Source of the DNA: JAXLWB01 sp046328715
GTDB taxonomy: Bacteria; Chloroflexota; Anaerolineae; Caldilineales; Caldilineaceae
Direction of reading: 5' to 3'
NCBI GenBank assembly: GCA_046328715.1
Contig: JAXLWB010000004.1
Location: forward strand, 124,001-188,000
Length of the DNA: 64,000 nucleotides
A model generated the notes under the pieces. It ran no database searches and had not been told where the DNA came from. It saw only the letters and a list, made by a program, of their open reading frames with translations. Below, piece by piece: positions 34,377 to 43,532 of the stretch (its first letter is position 1; each line of letters starts with the position of its first letter). Made by a program: the position numbers and the translations under genes.

Positions 34377-35207
34377 ATGAGCCGAGCAAACAGCCAGTTA
34401 TCTACAAAACCCCCAGTCATCGAAGTCAGCGAGATGAGCAAAGTGTATACGATGGGTGAGGTCGAGGTGCGTGCGCTTGACCGGATTTCATTGACCATCG
34501 GCGAAGGGGAGTATGTGGCGATTATTGGGGCCAGCGGTTCGGGCAAGAGCACGCTGATGAACCTGATCGGTCTGCTCGACCGGCCTAGCAGCGGCAGCTA
34601 CAAGATCAACGGCAGCGAGGTCAGTGACCTGAGCAAAAGCCAATTGGCCGATCTGCGCAACCATGCAATTGGCTTTGTCTTTCAGCGTTTCAACCTGTTG
34701 GCTCGCACCGATGCCCAGCGACAGGTAGAGTTGCCGCTCTTTTATGCCGGTATCCCCGCTGCCAAGTCGGCGCAACTGGCCAAAGAGGCACTGATGCGGG
34801 TTGGGTTGGGCGAACGACTTCACCACAGGCCGGAGGAACTCTCCGGCGGCCAGCAGCAGCGGGTGGCGATTGCCCGTGCGCTGGTCAACCACCCCAGCAT
34901 TCTGCTCGCTGACGAGCCAACCGGTGCCCTTGATTCAAAGACCGGGGCCGAGGTGCTTTCCTTGCTTGACGAACTGCACACACAAGGATTAACCCTGATC
35001 GTGGTGACCCACGACATGAGCGTCGCCCAGCGTGCTCAACGGGTTATCACCCTGAAAGATGGCGTCATCCTCAGCGACAAAAGCAACGGCACAACCATTC
35101 AACTGGCCAATATTGCCATGTTCCAGAACCAAAACAGCAACGGTACGGATCTGCTAAGCCCATCAATTGCGGAGGCGGCAGCTTTTCAGAACCCCGCACG
35201 TCAGTAA
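34377..35207 (+). CDS. MacB/LolD-type ABC transporter ATP-binding protein
   Basis: This is a 276-residue ATPase of the export type that partners FtsX-like permeases. Walker A is GASGSGKST, the MacB-like IGLLDRPSSG follows, the signature is LSGGQQQRVAIARAL and Walker B is ILLADEPTGA. GGAG lies six nt before the ATG at 34377; an open frame reaches 34281. The last seven codons (FQNPARQ and stop) are made of one arm of a long perfect palindrome, so the natural C-terminus may have been extended by that element. It heads an operon with the permease and adaptor genes. Confidence 0.92.
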   Translation: MSRANSQLSTKPPVIEVSEMSKVYTMGEVEVRALDRISLTIGEGEYVAIIGASGSGKSTLMNLIGLLDRPSSGSYKINGSEVSDLSKSQLADLRNHAIGFVFQRFNLLARTDAQRQVELPLFYAGIPAAKSAQLAKEALMRVGLGERLHHRPEELSGGQQQRVAIARALVNHPSILLADEPTGALDSKTGAEVLSLLDELHTQGLTLIVVTHDMSVAQRAQRVITLKDGVILSDKSNGTTIQLANIAMFQNQNSNGTDLLSPSIAEAAAFQNPARQ

Positions 35208-35246
35208 GGGGCCTAGCCTCCCCTTACTGACGTGCGGGGTTCTGAA
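35185..35246. repeat. 27-bp perfect palindrome overlapping the ATPase stop
   Basis: The arm at 35185-35211 (including CCCCGCACGTCAGTAAGGGG) pairs without mismatch to 35220-35246 around an 8-nt loop, CCTAGCCT. The stop codon of the ATPase lies in the left arm. The hairpin would be very stable and may tune expression of the downstream permease. There is no T-run. Confidence 0.85.
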
Positions 35247-35316
35247 CGTAAGGGCGGGCGCATCGCAGGCTTCGCAAGTCGCAAGTCGCCATTTCCTGTA
35301 GAAAGGGAGTCGAAAT

Positions 35317-36540
35317 ATGAAATTATTCAGATATCTATGGGTTGCACTCGAAAGCATTATTGCCAACAAGATGCGTGCTTCGCTGACCATGTTGGGCATC
35401 ATCATCGGGATTGCCGCCGTGCTGGTCACGGTCGGCATCGGCAGTGGTTCTGCCGCCAGCATCACCGAACGGATCGAGAGTCGGGGCACCAACTTACTGA
35501 CTGTAAACAGCGGCGTGCGTGGTCAGACAGCCACCAACAAATTGACGCTGGCGGATGCGGAGACGCTGAGTAATGCCGCCAACTTCCCGAATTTGAAGCT
35601 GGTGGCGCCTCAGTACAGCAGCAACGCCACCCTGAGCAATGGGGCCAGCGAAGGTAGCTATACGGTGGTTGGCACCACAGATGCCTATCCCACGGTACGC
35701 AGTTTGACGGTAGAGAACGGTGCCTTTTTTAGCTCTGAGGATGTGAATCAGAATGCCAACGTGGTGGTGCTTGGCGCAACCGTAGCCAGCGATCTCTTTG
35801 GCGGACAAGACCCAGTGAACCAGACCATCCGCATCGACGACGCACTCTTCCGCGTGGTAGGCGTTCTAGAGACAAGCGGCAGCTCTGGCTTTGGCAGCAG
35901 TGACAGCCAGGTCTATGTCCCAATCCAAGTTGCCTTGGGACGCCTCTTCAATGCCAGTCGTTTTCGTGGTAGCTACAACATTTCGAGCATTAGTATCCAG
36001 GTCGTCAGCCAGGATCAGCTTGACCCCGCTGCAACGCAGATCGAACAGGTGTTACGTATGCGTCACGGGCTTGGCACAGACGATGAGAACGACTTCACCG
36101 TGAGTAATCAGGCGGATCTGCTGGAGATGGCAAGCGATGTTTCTGGTACCTTAACGGCACTGCTTGGCGGCATTGGCGCAGTGAGTCTGGTCGTCGGTGG
36201 CATCGGCATCATGAACATCATGCTCGTTTCGGTAACAGAACGGACACGGGAGATCGGTTTGCGCAAGGCCTTAGGGGCGCACGATTCGGATATTCTGCTG
36301 CAATTCTTGATTGAAGCCTTTGTACTCTGCGCCTTAGGTGGCGTGATTGGCATCACCCTCGGCTATGGCATTCAAACCGTGGCAGGTATGATTTCGCTGA
36401 TCTCCTACCGGATTGTGATTGAACCGTGGGCTGTAGTCATGGCACTCGCAGTCAGTACTGCCAGCGGTTTTCTCTTTGGACTTTACCCAGCCATGCGTGC
36501 CACCCGTCTCGACCCGATTGAGGCGTTGCGCTATGAGTAG
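35317..36540 (+). CDS. MacB-like ABC transporter permease
   Basis: A 407-residue permease with four expected spans: one near the N-terminus (MLGIIIGIAAVLVTVGIGSGSAASI) and three in the C-terminal FtsX domain. A periplasmic-type domain of about 200 residues lies between. The hallmark GGIGIMNIMLVSVTERTREIGLRKALGA and the ending LYPAMRATRLDPIEALRYE are typical. With the ATPase upstream and the adaptor downstream it forms a mechanotransmission-type exporter for peptides, lipids or antibiotics. The substrate is unknown. Confidence 0.93.
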   Translation: MKLFRYLWVALESIIANKMRASLTMLGIIIGIAAVLVTVGIGSGSAASITERIESRGTNLLTVNSGVRGQTATNKLTLADAETLSNAANFPNLKLVAPQYSSNATLSNGASEGSYTVVGTTDAYPTVRSLTVENGAFFSSEDVNQNANVVVLGATVASDLFGGQDPVNQTIRIDDALFRVVGVLETSGSSGFGSSDSQVYVPIQVALGRLFNASRFRGSYNISSISIQVVSQDQLDPAATQIEQVLRMRHGLGTDDENDFTVSNQADLLEMASDVSGTLTALLGGIGAVSLVVGGIGIMNIMLVSVTERTREIGLRKALGAHDSDILLQFLIEAFVLCALGGVIGITLGYGIQTVAGMISLISYRIVIEPWAVVMALAVSTASGFLFGLYPAMRATRLDPIEALRYE

Positions 36541-36669
36541 AAGGCCATTCATGTAGTAATTGGAGCAGTAATTGATAATTGCGTAATTGCCAATTACCAA
36601 ATTGATTGACTGATTTTCAAACAGAATGACCCGATCAATAAGGGTTTTCACCATAAAGAAGGAGCAATT

Positions 36670-38310
36670 ATGAAAACTTACCGAGTGACTCATCTAGGAC
36701 GTTGGATCGCCTTGATCCTGATGTTGGTTGTGTTGGGAGGCGGCGGCTATTATGTGAAAACCCACACCACATACCTCGACCGCTTTTGGGGCAACAGCAG
36801 CGTACAAACCGCAGCCAGTACAACCAGTTCACTGGCCACGGTAGCAATTGAACCCGCCGATCTGGCACAGACTGCGGTGAGCGCTGCCGGCAATCTCGCC
36901 TTGGTGAACGAGCGCGAGGTAGCTCTCGAGGTCGATGGCATTGTGCGTGAAATTGAGGTCGAGGTAGGCGACACAGTGAAAGCGGGTGAAACCTTACTCA
37001 AACTGGATACTGTAGACCTGGAGCGTGCGGTGGCCCAGGCAAAATTGAATACCGAAGCAGCCCAAATTGCCCTGAATGAATTGAAGACCCCCGCTACCGA
37101 GGCCGAACTTGCCAAAGCCGAAGCCGCATTGACCGAAGCCCAGGAGAATCTGGCAGACGTTCAGGCTGGCCCAAGTGCCGAAGAAGTGGCCGCTGCGCGC
37201 AGTGCATTGGCTGCCGCCCAAGCGAGTTACAGTGAATTGCAGGCCGGACCGAGTGATGCTGAATTGACCCAACTGAGTGCTGAACTCAAGAAGGCTGAGG
37301 TCGCCGTCGCCGAGGCACAACGGGCCTATGACAAGGTCTCCTGGCGCAACGACGTGGGCATGACCAGCGAATCGGCTGCCCTACAGGATGCAACGATCAC
37401 CTACGAAGCGGCTGAGGCTGCCTATGAGCAATCAACCGCCGCCGCCAGCACCTCAGAAGTTCAATCGGCGGTCAGCACTATTAAAAGCGCCCAGTCGCAG
37501 CTCAACGATCTGCTCAACTCGCCCACCACGGCTGAGCTTGCCACTGCCGAAGCCCAGGTAACCGATGCCCAAGCTGCGTTGGCGGAACTGAAACAAGGAG
37601 TAACCGACAACGAACTGCGCAGTGCAGAGATCACCTTGCAACAGGCATTAATTAACCTTGAGTCGGCCTATCGTGACTTGGCGGCTGCCACCGTGACTGC
37701 GCCGACCTCGGGCGTGGTGATGTCGCTCGATGCTGAAGTGGGTGTACGCAGCTCCGCCGATCATGTGGTCGCCACGTTGGCCGATCCAAACCAACTCGAA
37801 CTGGTGGTGAGCGTTGCCGAGGCGGATATCCCCAGTGTCGCCGTAGGACAGGCTGCCGAGATCGAGATCGACGCGCTGCCTGGCCAGAGCTTTACGGGTG
37901 TAGTCGAAGCCGTGGCTCCGACCAATGACAGCAGCAGCAGCTCGGTGAGTTATCCAGTCACCGTACGTCTGAACGACCCAAGTGTGACCAGTGTTCTGCC
38001 AGGCATGAATGCGGTCGCCACCTTGGCCTCACTGCAGTCGATTCCGGACAATAGCTGGCTGGTTCCCACCAATGCCATCGTGAAAAATGGCGACATGAGT
38101 ACGGTCAGCATCGTGCGAGGGACCAATACACTGACCATCACTGTAGCGCCCGGCAAGGTACAAGGTGAATGGACGATGGTGCAATCCACTGAATTGCAGG
38201 AAGGTGACCAAGCCGTCGGCAGTGTCACCTCGAATCAGGATAGCAGCAGCACGGGTCCTGGTGGCGAAGGTGGACCGCCGCCAGGCGGCATGGGTCCCAT
38301 GGGCGGCTAA
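36670..38310 (+). CDS. HlyD/MacA-type membrane fusion protein
   Basis: A 546-residue adaptor. An N-terminal span (RWIALILMLVVLGGGGYYV) anchors it. A split lipoyl-like domain starts with VALEVDGIVREIEVEVGDTVKAGETLLKLD. A long Ala/Glu-rich coiled coil (about residues 110-345) contains repeated AEAALTEAQENLADVQAGPS-type heptads. The beta-barrel part is TVTAPTSGVVMSLDAEVG onward. The C-terminus is Gly/Pro-rich (GEGGPPPGGMGPMGG). It should link the permease to the cell envelope. A hairpin of AATTGCGTAATTGCCAATTACC words lies in the 129-bp gap upstream. Confidence 0.92.
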   Translation: MKTYRVTHLGRWIALILMLVVLGGGGYYVKTHTTYLDRFWGNSSVQTAASTTSSLATVAIEPADLAQTAVSAAGNLALVNEREVALEVDGIVREIEVEVGDTVKAGETLLKLDTVDLERAVAQAKLNTEAAQIALNELKTPATEAELAKAEAALTEAQENLADVQAGPSAEEVAAARSALAAAQASYSELQAGPSDAELTQLSAELKKAEVAVAEAQRAYDKVSWRNDVGMTSESAALQDATITYEAAEAAYEQSTAAASTSEVQSAVSTIKSAQSQLNDLLNSPTTAELATAEAQVTDAQAALAELKQGVTDNELRSAEITLQQALINLESAYRDLAAATVTAPTSGVVMSLDAEVGVRSSADHVVATLADPNQLELVVSVAEADIPSVAVGQAAEIEIDALPGQSFTGVVEAVAPTNDSSSSSVSYPVTVRLNDPSVTSVLPGMNAVATLASLQSIPDNSWLVPTNAIVKNGDMSTVSIVRGTNTLTITVAPGKVQGEWTMVQSTELQEGDQAVGSVTSNQDSSSTGPGGEGGPPPGGMGPMGG

Positions 38311-38331
38311 TGTAAAGTACTGTTATAAAAC

Positions 38332-38371
38332 AAAAAGGAGGCGAACCGTCAACGGTTCGCCTCCTTTTTTG
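38332..38371. terminator. Bidirectional terminator between the adaptor gene and csbD-like gene
   Basis: A perfect stem, AAAAAGGAGGCGAACCGT with ACGGTTCGCCTCCTTTTT, has a 2-nt loop, giving U-tracts on both strands. It ends two converging genes. Confidence 0.93.
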
Positions 38372-38384
38372 AAACATCCGGAAA

Positions 38385-38768
38385 TTATTCGGTTTGGTCT
38401 TGTCGCTGCATCATCAAACGAACCAAGACTACTGCTGCGGCTGTCAAGACGAGGGAGGCAACTGCTACCAGATTGATTGAAGGTCGAGCCGGAGTGATCG
38501 CCTGTGCCGCCTCGTTGGCGTGCGGGCGCACATATTCAAGCCCTTCAGACACGAACTCTTTGGCACGTTGGCGATAGCCTTCGACATAATGTGTCAGCGT
38601 TTCGAGCGCGTGTTCGCGTGTGGTACCGTAGCGTTTCTGAAAGAGGCCGACCATTTTGTCGAGCTCACCTTCGAGGCGGAGCATGTCGTTGTCGGTCAAC
38701 TTGCCCCATTCACGCTTGATCTCACCACGTAACTGTTTCCATTGGCCCTTCATTTCTGTTCTGTTCAT
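38385..38768 (-). CDS. CsbD-like stress protein with a C-terminal membrane span
   Basis: A 127-residue protein. Residues 1-45 match the CsbD pattern (MKGQWKQLRGEIKREWGKLTDNDM, then LEGELDKMVGLFQKRYG). An amphipathic helical stretch follows, then a hydrophobic segment near the C-terminus (LVAVASLVLTAAAVVLVRLMM). CsbD proteins are small, soluble and stress-induced, of unknown function; the added anchor would tether it to the membrane. A family 2 palindromic repeat sits 17 bp upstream of the start. Confidence 0.85.
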   Translation of the reverse strand: MNRTEMKGQWKQLRGEIKREWGKLTDNDMLRLEGELDKMVGLFQKRYGTTREHALETLTHYVEGYRQRAKEFVSEGLEYVRPHANEAAQAITPARPSINLVAVASLVLTAAAVVLVRLMMQRQDQTE

Positions 38769-38785
38769 AGAAGATCTCCTTATAG

Positions 38786-38875
38786 GGCCATTGCAAAAGG
38801 AGTAAATACTCTAGTTCCAAAGCTTGTTGCAATGGCTCAAGCGATTTCATTGAGAAGCTCTATTTTGAAATCGCC
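38786..38875 (+). repeat. Palindromic repeat family 2, copy A
   Basis: Two hairpins in a row: GGCCATTGCAA with TTGCAATGGCT, then GCGATTTCA with TGAAATCGC. Related copies are at 41993-42080 and, inverted, at 61783-61872. Confidence 0.8.
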
Positions 38876-39022
38876 TATGCAGACGCTGCACCAGATACTG
38901 CGCGTCTGTCGATCTCACTATACAGCGAATGAGGCAAATGTCAACCTCCCACGTGGCCAAATTCGGTCCAGACCAGTGGATGGGTTTCCTAGTTTGTGAG
39001 GTTCTAGCAACCATTGCAAACG

Positions 39023-39244
39023 CTATCGTTGAAACAGATAGAGGGCGAGCAGTAGGGTGCTGGCCATAGCTGAGAGTGATATCAGCGCTGCAAGTCTCAT
39101 GGCTGGCACTGGTGATTCATCGACGTAGTGTGATGTAAACTTGTCTTGATGTCGATTGTGGCTGGTACCGTTCAAGCTTGCCCGATCTCGTCTGGTTTGC
39201 TTGCGTAAATGTGGCAGTGGGTGCATGCCCATGGCTTTATTCAT
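39023..39244 (-). CDS. Possible small membrane protein (73 aa)
   Basis: The frame encodes a polar, basic N-terminus and a hydrophobic end (LAALISLSAMASTLLLALYLF) that could be one membrane span. No family is recognised and the ribosome-binding site is unclear. It may be a chance frame. Confidence 0.3.
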   Translation of the reverse strand: MNKAMGMHPLPHLRKQTRRDRASLNGTSHNRHQDKFTSHYVDESPVPAMRLAALISLSAMASTLLLALYLFQR

Positions 39245-39458
39245 CTGTGGCCTCCGCAGAATGGATCAATGAAAGGAGTAGCCTCACTCTATACGACATT
39301 CCGCTGATTGTTGCCGTCAATTTGGCTGGATGGCACCTGGTCAGGTGGACAGGTACGCACCAGTGACGACGTTGTTTCCCCATATCGACGATTCTCAGGT
39401 AAGATCAGCGTTAGCAAGAAAATGTGTCTTGGCTTCCCATCCCACAAAGGAGAAATCT

Positions 39459-40448
39459 ATGGAACAACGTCGTTTTGGTGATAGTGATCTGGTCTGTTCG
39501 GCGATTGGATTTGGCACCTGGGAGATGAGCACCACCATGTATGGCGAAATCGACGTCAGCGAGGCGAGTCGGGCGGTCAACGCCGCCATCGATCATGGCA
39601 TCACCCTCTTTGACACTGCCGAAGTCTATGGTCCCTATCATTCCGAAGAAATTCTGGCCAATGCGTTGGGCAAACGACGCAACGAGATCGTTTTGGTAAC
39701 CAAGGTCGGCTTTGTCTTTGACGAGCAAAATCGCATTATTGGTCGTAGCTCGCGAGACCATTACATCATTCAACGCACCGAGGCCTGCCTCAAGCGCATG
39801 AACACCGACGTGATCGACCTGATGTTGATCCACTGGCCCGATCATCACACGCCCTTTGAGGAACCAATTCGAGCATTGGAACAACTCAAGATGGATGGCA
39901 AGATTCGCCATTATGGAGTTTCCAATTTTACCGTAGCGATGATGGAACGCTGTCAGAAGGCCGGAAAACTGACCGCCAACCAGGTCGGCTACAACCTGTA
40001 CGACCGGCGCATGGAAAAGGAAGTGTTGCCCTATTGCCAGGCCAACGGCATTGGCTACATGGCCTATGGTTCGCTTGGCTTTGGCCTGCTCACTGGGGCT
40101 TTTACGCCCGAGACGACCTTTGTTGACTGGGATTGGCGCAGTAAGGGTAGTGCCTTTGGCTTGCCGCTCTTTGAACGGGAATCGTTTCTAAAGGAACTAC
40201 GGGTCACGGCTCGCCTTAAGGAATTGGCGGCCAGCTATGGCAAATCGGTTGCACAACTGGCCATCGCCTGGGTGCTGAGTAACCCCGCTGTGACGGTTGC
40301 CCTGGTCGGCATGCGCAACGAGCGTGAATTGCAAGAGAACACTGCTGCCGCCGATTGGAAACTGAGCGACGCCGACTGCGCCGAGATCGACCATATTTTT
40401 GCCGAAGAGGGCGTGCCGACGTACGTGGAAGCCAAACAGGCGGTCTGA
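39459..40448 (+). CDS. Aldo/keto reductase
   Basis: A 329-residue NAD(P)H-dependent oxidoreductase of the AKR superfamily. AAAGGAGA precedes the ATG at 39459; the frame is open to 39330 but without coding character. The catalytic tetrad is visible as Asp in ITLFDTAEVYG, Tyr in the same block, Lys in LVTKVGF and His in LMLIHWPDHH. Cofactor-binding residues lie in GVSNF and in the C-terminal VALVGMRNERELQENTAAADW. The substrate cannot be predicted. It appears to be a single transcription unit. Confidence 0.92.
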   Translation: MEQRRFGDSDLVCSAIGFGTWEMSTTMYGEIDVSEASRAVNAAIDHGITLFDTAEVYGPYHSEEILANALGKRRNEIVLVTKVGFVFDEQNRIIGRSSRDHYIIQRTEACLKRMNTDVIDLMLIHWPDHHTPFEEPIRALEQLKMDGKIRHYGVSNFTVAMMERCQKAGKLTANQVGYNLYDRRMEKEVLPYCQANGIGYMAYGSLGFGLLTGAFTPETTFVDWDWRSKGSAFGLPLFERESFLKELRVTARLKELAASYGKSVAQLAIAWVLSNPAVTVALVGMRNERELQENTAAADWKLSDADCAEIDHIFAEEGVPTYVEAKQAV

Positions 40449-40571
40449 TTGATCTCTACTCCCCACCTATCTAGTCCTGTTCCTCGTCAAGCAGTGAGCG
40501 ATGGTTGGCGCAATTGATCGTATGCTAATAATGAGAGTCGAGAATTTAGCCTAACAGGCTGACCTACGCTG

Positions 40572-40632
40572 CCCCAGGGCACCGCCCTGGGGAGGAGAGG
40601 GCATCTATCTCGATACCAGGGCGGTGTCCTGG
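40572..40632. repeat. GC-rich nested hairpins in the aldo/keto reductase-ppsR gap
   Basis: CCCCAGGGC-ACC-GCCCTGGGG is a perfect 9-bp hairpin (40572-40592). The segment CCAGGGCGGTGTCCTGG (40616-40632) can pair with it or with itself. It occupies the middle of a 264-bp gap and may act as a terminator of the upstream gene. Confidence 0.55.
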
Positions 40633-40712
40633 GTTAGCCTATATAGACCCGATGGGGCTAAACATCAGCATGTTTTGTCCTGTAGGAACTGCATGATTTT
40701 AGGAGCCAACGA

Positions 40713-41528
40713 ATGACGATCTTCGTCGCCAGCGGCGGCAGTGGGGATTGTGGGGATCTGGTTGCTCGTACGCTGCTTGCCCAATTTACAAACTCCAAAC
40801 AAGAGGTTGTGATTGAGTCTTATTTGCACACGGTTGAACAGGTGCAGCAGATGATCGAGCGCGTGGCTGCCGCCCACGGCACGTTGATTCACACGATGGT
40901 GGATAGCCAACTGCGTCAACAACTGGTCGCTATGGCCCAGGCGCGCAACATCCCGATCTTCGACCTCTTTGGCCCCTTGCTGGATCATCTGAGCCAAAGC
41001 CTCCAACAGGAACCTGCCGGTAAGCCTGGCCTCTATCGCCAACTCAATCACTCCTACTTTCAACTGATCGAGGCGATCGAATACACGGTGGCGCACGACG
41101 ATGGAACCCGTGCTTATGAACTCTCCCTAGCCGATATTGTGTTGTTGGGCGTTTCCCGCGTCGGTAAGACGCCGCTGAGTGTCTATCTGTCTATGCTGGG
41201 ATGGAAGGTGGCCAATGTGGCCTTGGCCCCTGGTGTTGAACCGCCGAAAGAACTCTTCGAGATCGACCGTCGCCGCATCGTGGGTTTGACCATTGCGCCT
41301 GCCCAACTACTGGTGCATCGTCGCTGGCGCCAACAGAGCCTTGGCATCAGCAGCGGCTCGTATTTGGACCTCGACGCAGCACGCGAAGAGATTCGGGCTG
41401 CCAATCATTTCTATGCCACCCACAACTTTGCCATCATCGACGTCAGCGACAAACCGATTGAGACCAGCGGCGAAGAGGTGATTACTAAAGTAACTCAGCA
41501 ACTCGCCAAACACGAATACACTCAGTGA
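40713..41528 (+). CDS. PpsR-type kinase/pyrophosphorylase regulating PEP synthase or PPDK (DUF299)
   Basis: This 271-residue protein belongs to the bifunctional regulators that phosphorylate, using ADP, and dephosphorylate a Thr next to the catalytic His of PEP synthase or pyruvate phosphate dikinase. The N-terminus IFVASGGSGDCGDLVARTLL, the YQLNHSYFQLIEAIEYTVAHDDG-like block (LYRQLNHSYFQLIEAIE) and the P-loop LLGVSRVGKTPLSVYLS (about residue 150) match the family. AGGAG precedes the ATG. No PEP synthase gene lies nearby. It would switch carbon flow between pyruvate and PEP. Confidence 0.92.
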   Translation: MTIFVASGGSGDCGDLVARTLLAQFTNSKQEVVIESYLHTVEQVQQMIERVAAAHGTLIHTMVDSQLRQQLVAMAQARNIPIFDLFGPLLDHLSQSLQQEPAGKPGLYRQLNHSYFQLIEAIEYTVAHDDGTRAYELSLADIVLLGVSRVGKTPLSVYLSMLGWKVANVALAPGVEPPKELFEIDRRRIVGLTIAPAQLLVHRRWRQQSLGISSGSYLDLDAAREEIRAANHFYATHNFAIIDVSDKPIETSGEEVITKVTQQLAKHEYTQ

Positions 41529-42457
41529 AATATAGTTATAAAATCTAGTAAAAAATATTACTATTCCGCTTGACAAGCTGTGATATAATTCCATTTATGT
41601 CAAGACAATCACAAATTTCGCCCGATTCGTTTTGTTGTACGTACCGATCCTATCCTAAATAAGCCTTTCTATCTCCCCTCGCAACCGGTTATGGTTTTCC
41701 GTGCAGACTTGTACGGAGAGAATTTAGCCAACGTCGATCTCCTCCCGCCTTTCATTGTATTGTAGTTCTATGTAAACAGCTTGGACCAGGTTACTGGTAG
41801 AGCTTCGGACAGTCATTCCTAATAACTGTATTTGTATATTGTTCTCTTCGGATAGTCATTGTCGTTGTGTGGAATGTCTGTTCTGAAGAACAAAGAGGTG
41901 TAGGAAAGAGACTGACAAAGCTTTCAGAGAATCTTCCAAACTTGTTCAATTTTATGCTGATAGGCTGAGTGTAGCTCTTTGGCTTAGATTAAGGCCATGC
42001 AAAAAAGATATCCCCTAGGTTCAAAAACTTTTGCACCGGCCCGAACGATTTCACTGACAGGCCTTCTCTTCTGAAATCGTAAGTAGGATTGAGCCTTGCT
42101 ATACAGGCACCCAGGAGAAACAGAGAAGTTTCTTCGCAGCACGATCTGTATACATTACGGCTTCTCGATATTCTTTGTCTTCTGCCTGAATAGCTTGCTG
42201 TGTGCTGTCGTTCTCTAAAGATAGCGACTGAAATACAGTCAGTGCAGAGTCCCATTATCGAGTGATTATTACTGTCATTACGTCGCATGTTCCGATTCTC
42301 CAATCTATGCTTCTAGAAATACTAGCGATTGCCACTCGGTAACATACTACAAAACATGTTACTGGGTGTAGAGCGCCAGTATAAGAGGGTAAGCTTTTAT
42401 AGAGTTCACCCACATACCATGGCGTAGAGCAACAGGATCAAGCTCAAAGGGGACCCT
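41529..42457. other. 929-bp gene-free region upstream of the universal stress protein
   Basis: No convincing coding frame was found on either strand. It contains a family 2 repeat (41993-42080) and a pair of related words, CTTCGGACAGTCATT and CTTCGGATAGTCATT, about 50 bp apart (about 41807 and 41854). AT-rich stretches could hold the promoter for 42458. A small RNA is possible but nothing proves it. Confidence 0.45.
41993..42080 (+). repeat. Palindromic repeat family 2, copy B
   Basis: GGCCATGCAAAA with TTTTGCACCGGCC, followed by CGATTTCA with TGAAATCG. It is more diverged than the other two copies but keeps both hairpins. Confidence 0.7.
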
Positions 42458-43417
42458 ATGTTTAACAAAATTTTAGTGCCACTGGATGGATCAGCGCTTG
42501 CAGAGTGTGTTTTGCCACACGTTGCTCTCTTTTCGGCTGCTTTTGGTGCACAAGTCACCTTATTGCATGTTGTTGCATGCAATAACAAAACACAATTAGG
42601 CAGCTCTCCCATCGATCCACTGGATTGGCGCATGCGTAAGGCTGAGGCGCAGGCCTATCTCAATACCCAGGTCGAACGGCTAGGCGAAGCCGATGTTGTA
42701 GCAGATACGGTATTGCTTGAAGGTCAACCAGCTGAACGCATGATCGAATACGTGCGTGAGAATCAAAACGATTTGATCATTATGAGCAGCCATGGCAGTG
42801 GCGGTGTCAGCGTCTGGAATGCGGGTTCTCTGGTCCAGAAGATATTGGAACGTGTTCACATTTCTGCCTTGTTAGTGCGGGCCTATCAACCCACCACGGA
42901 AGACATTGTTGAATTCCATTACAATCGTATTCTAGCCCCACTCGATGGTTCACCACGCGCCGAAGTGGCGATCACACCTGGCGCACGACTGGCTGAGTTT
43001 GAGGAAGGTCAATTGCTGCTGGCACATGTGATTAACAAACCGGAGATCTTCCGCCATATGCCGCCCGAACCAGAATATGTGGAAATGGCACAGCGCTTGC
43101 TCGAATATAACCGACGCCAGGCAGAGGATTATCTGGAAAAATTGCAGGCAAGGCTCCCTGGCAATATTGCCACCCGCATCCTGCCAGGTGACGATGTGGC
43201 GTTGGAGATCCACCACCTGATCGATGACGAAGATATCGATCTGATTGTCATGAGCGCACATGGTCATTCTGGTAAGGCCGACTGGCCGTACGGCAGTATC
43301 ACGACTAATCTGTTAACCTATGCCTCGAAACCAGTATTGATGATCCAGGATCTGAATGCCAGTCAGATTGAACCTTCTTTGGCCGAACGTTTTGTGATGG
43401 AAAGAATCGGTCACTAA
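42458..43417 (+). CDS. Tandem universal stress protein (two Usp domains)
   Basis: A 319-residue protein with two UspA folds. Domain one starts MFNKILVPLDGSALAECVLPH and ends with the ATP-type motif in SSHGSGGVSVWNAGSLVQKIL. Domain two starts YNRILAPLDGSPRAEVAI and ends SAHGHSGKADWPYGSITTNLL. G-x2-G-x9-G(S/T) patterns are recognisable, so nucleotide binding is likely. Such proteins support survival under stress. The gene stands alone after a long gene-free stretch, with AAGGGGA near the start. Confidence 0.92.
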   Translation: MFNKILVPLDGSALAECVLPHVALFSAAFGAQVTLLHVVACNNKTQLGSSPIDPLDWRMRKAEAQAYLNTQVERLGEADVVADTVLLEGQPAERMIEYVRENQNDLIIMSSHGSGGVSVWNAGSLVQKILERVHISALLVRAYQPTTEDIVEFHYNRILAPLDGSPRAEVAITPGARLAEFEEGQLLLAHVINKPEIFRHMPPEPEYVEMAQRLLEYNRRQAEDYLEKLQARLPGNIATRILPGDDVALEIHHLIDDEDIDLIVMSAHGHSGKADWPYGSITTNLLTYASKPVLMIQDLNASQIEPSLAERFVMERIGH

Positions 43418-43420
43418 GAT

Positions 43421-43487
43421 CAGTAGGACAGTGAGACAGTGACAAGCCAATACTTACCTACTGTCCCACTGTTTTACTGTCCTACTG
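43421..43487. repeat. Hairpin between the stress protein and the glucan synthase
   Basis: CAGTAGGACAGT (43421-43432) pairs with ACTGTCCTACTG (43476-43487), and inner words GAGACAGTGA and CCCACTGTTTT extend it imperfectly. Confidence 0.6.
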
Positions 43488-43532
43488 ACTTCCTGTTCCA
43501 ACCGCCAAGTCCAACCAGCATTGGAGTGATCG

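Noticed and set aside
41529..42457. A structured RNA or small gene in the long gap before the stress protein
   Set aside because: Only a family 2 repeat and a pair of short repeated words are visible; no conserved RNA motif was recognised.
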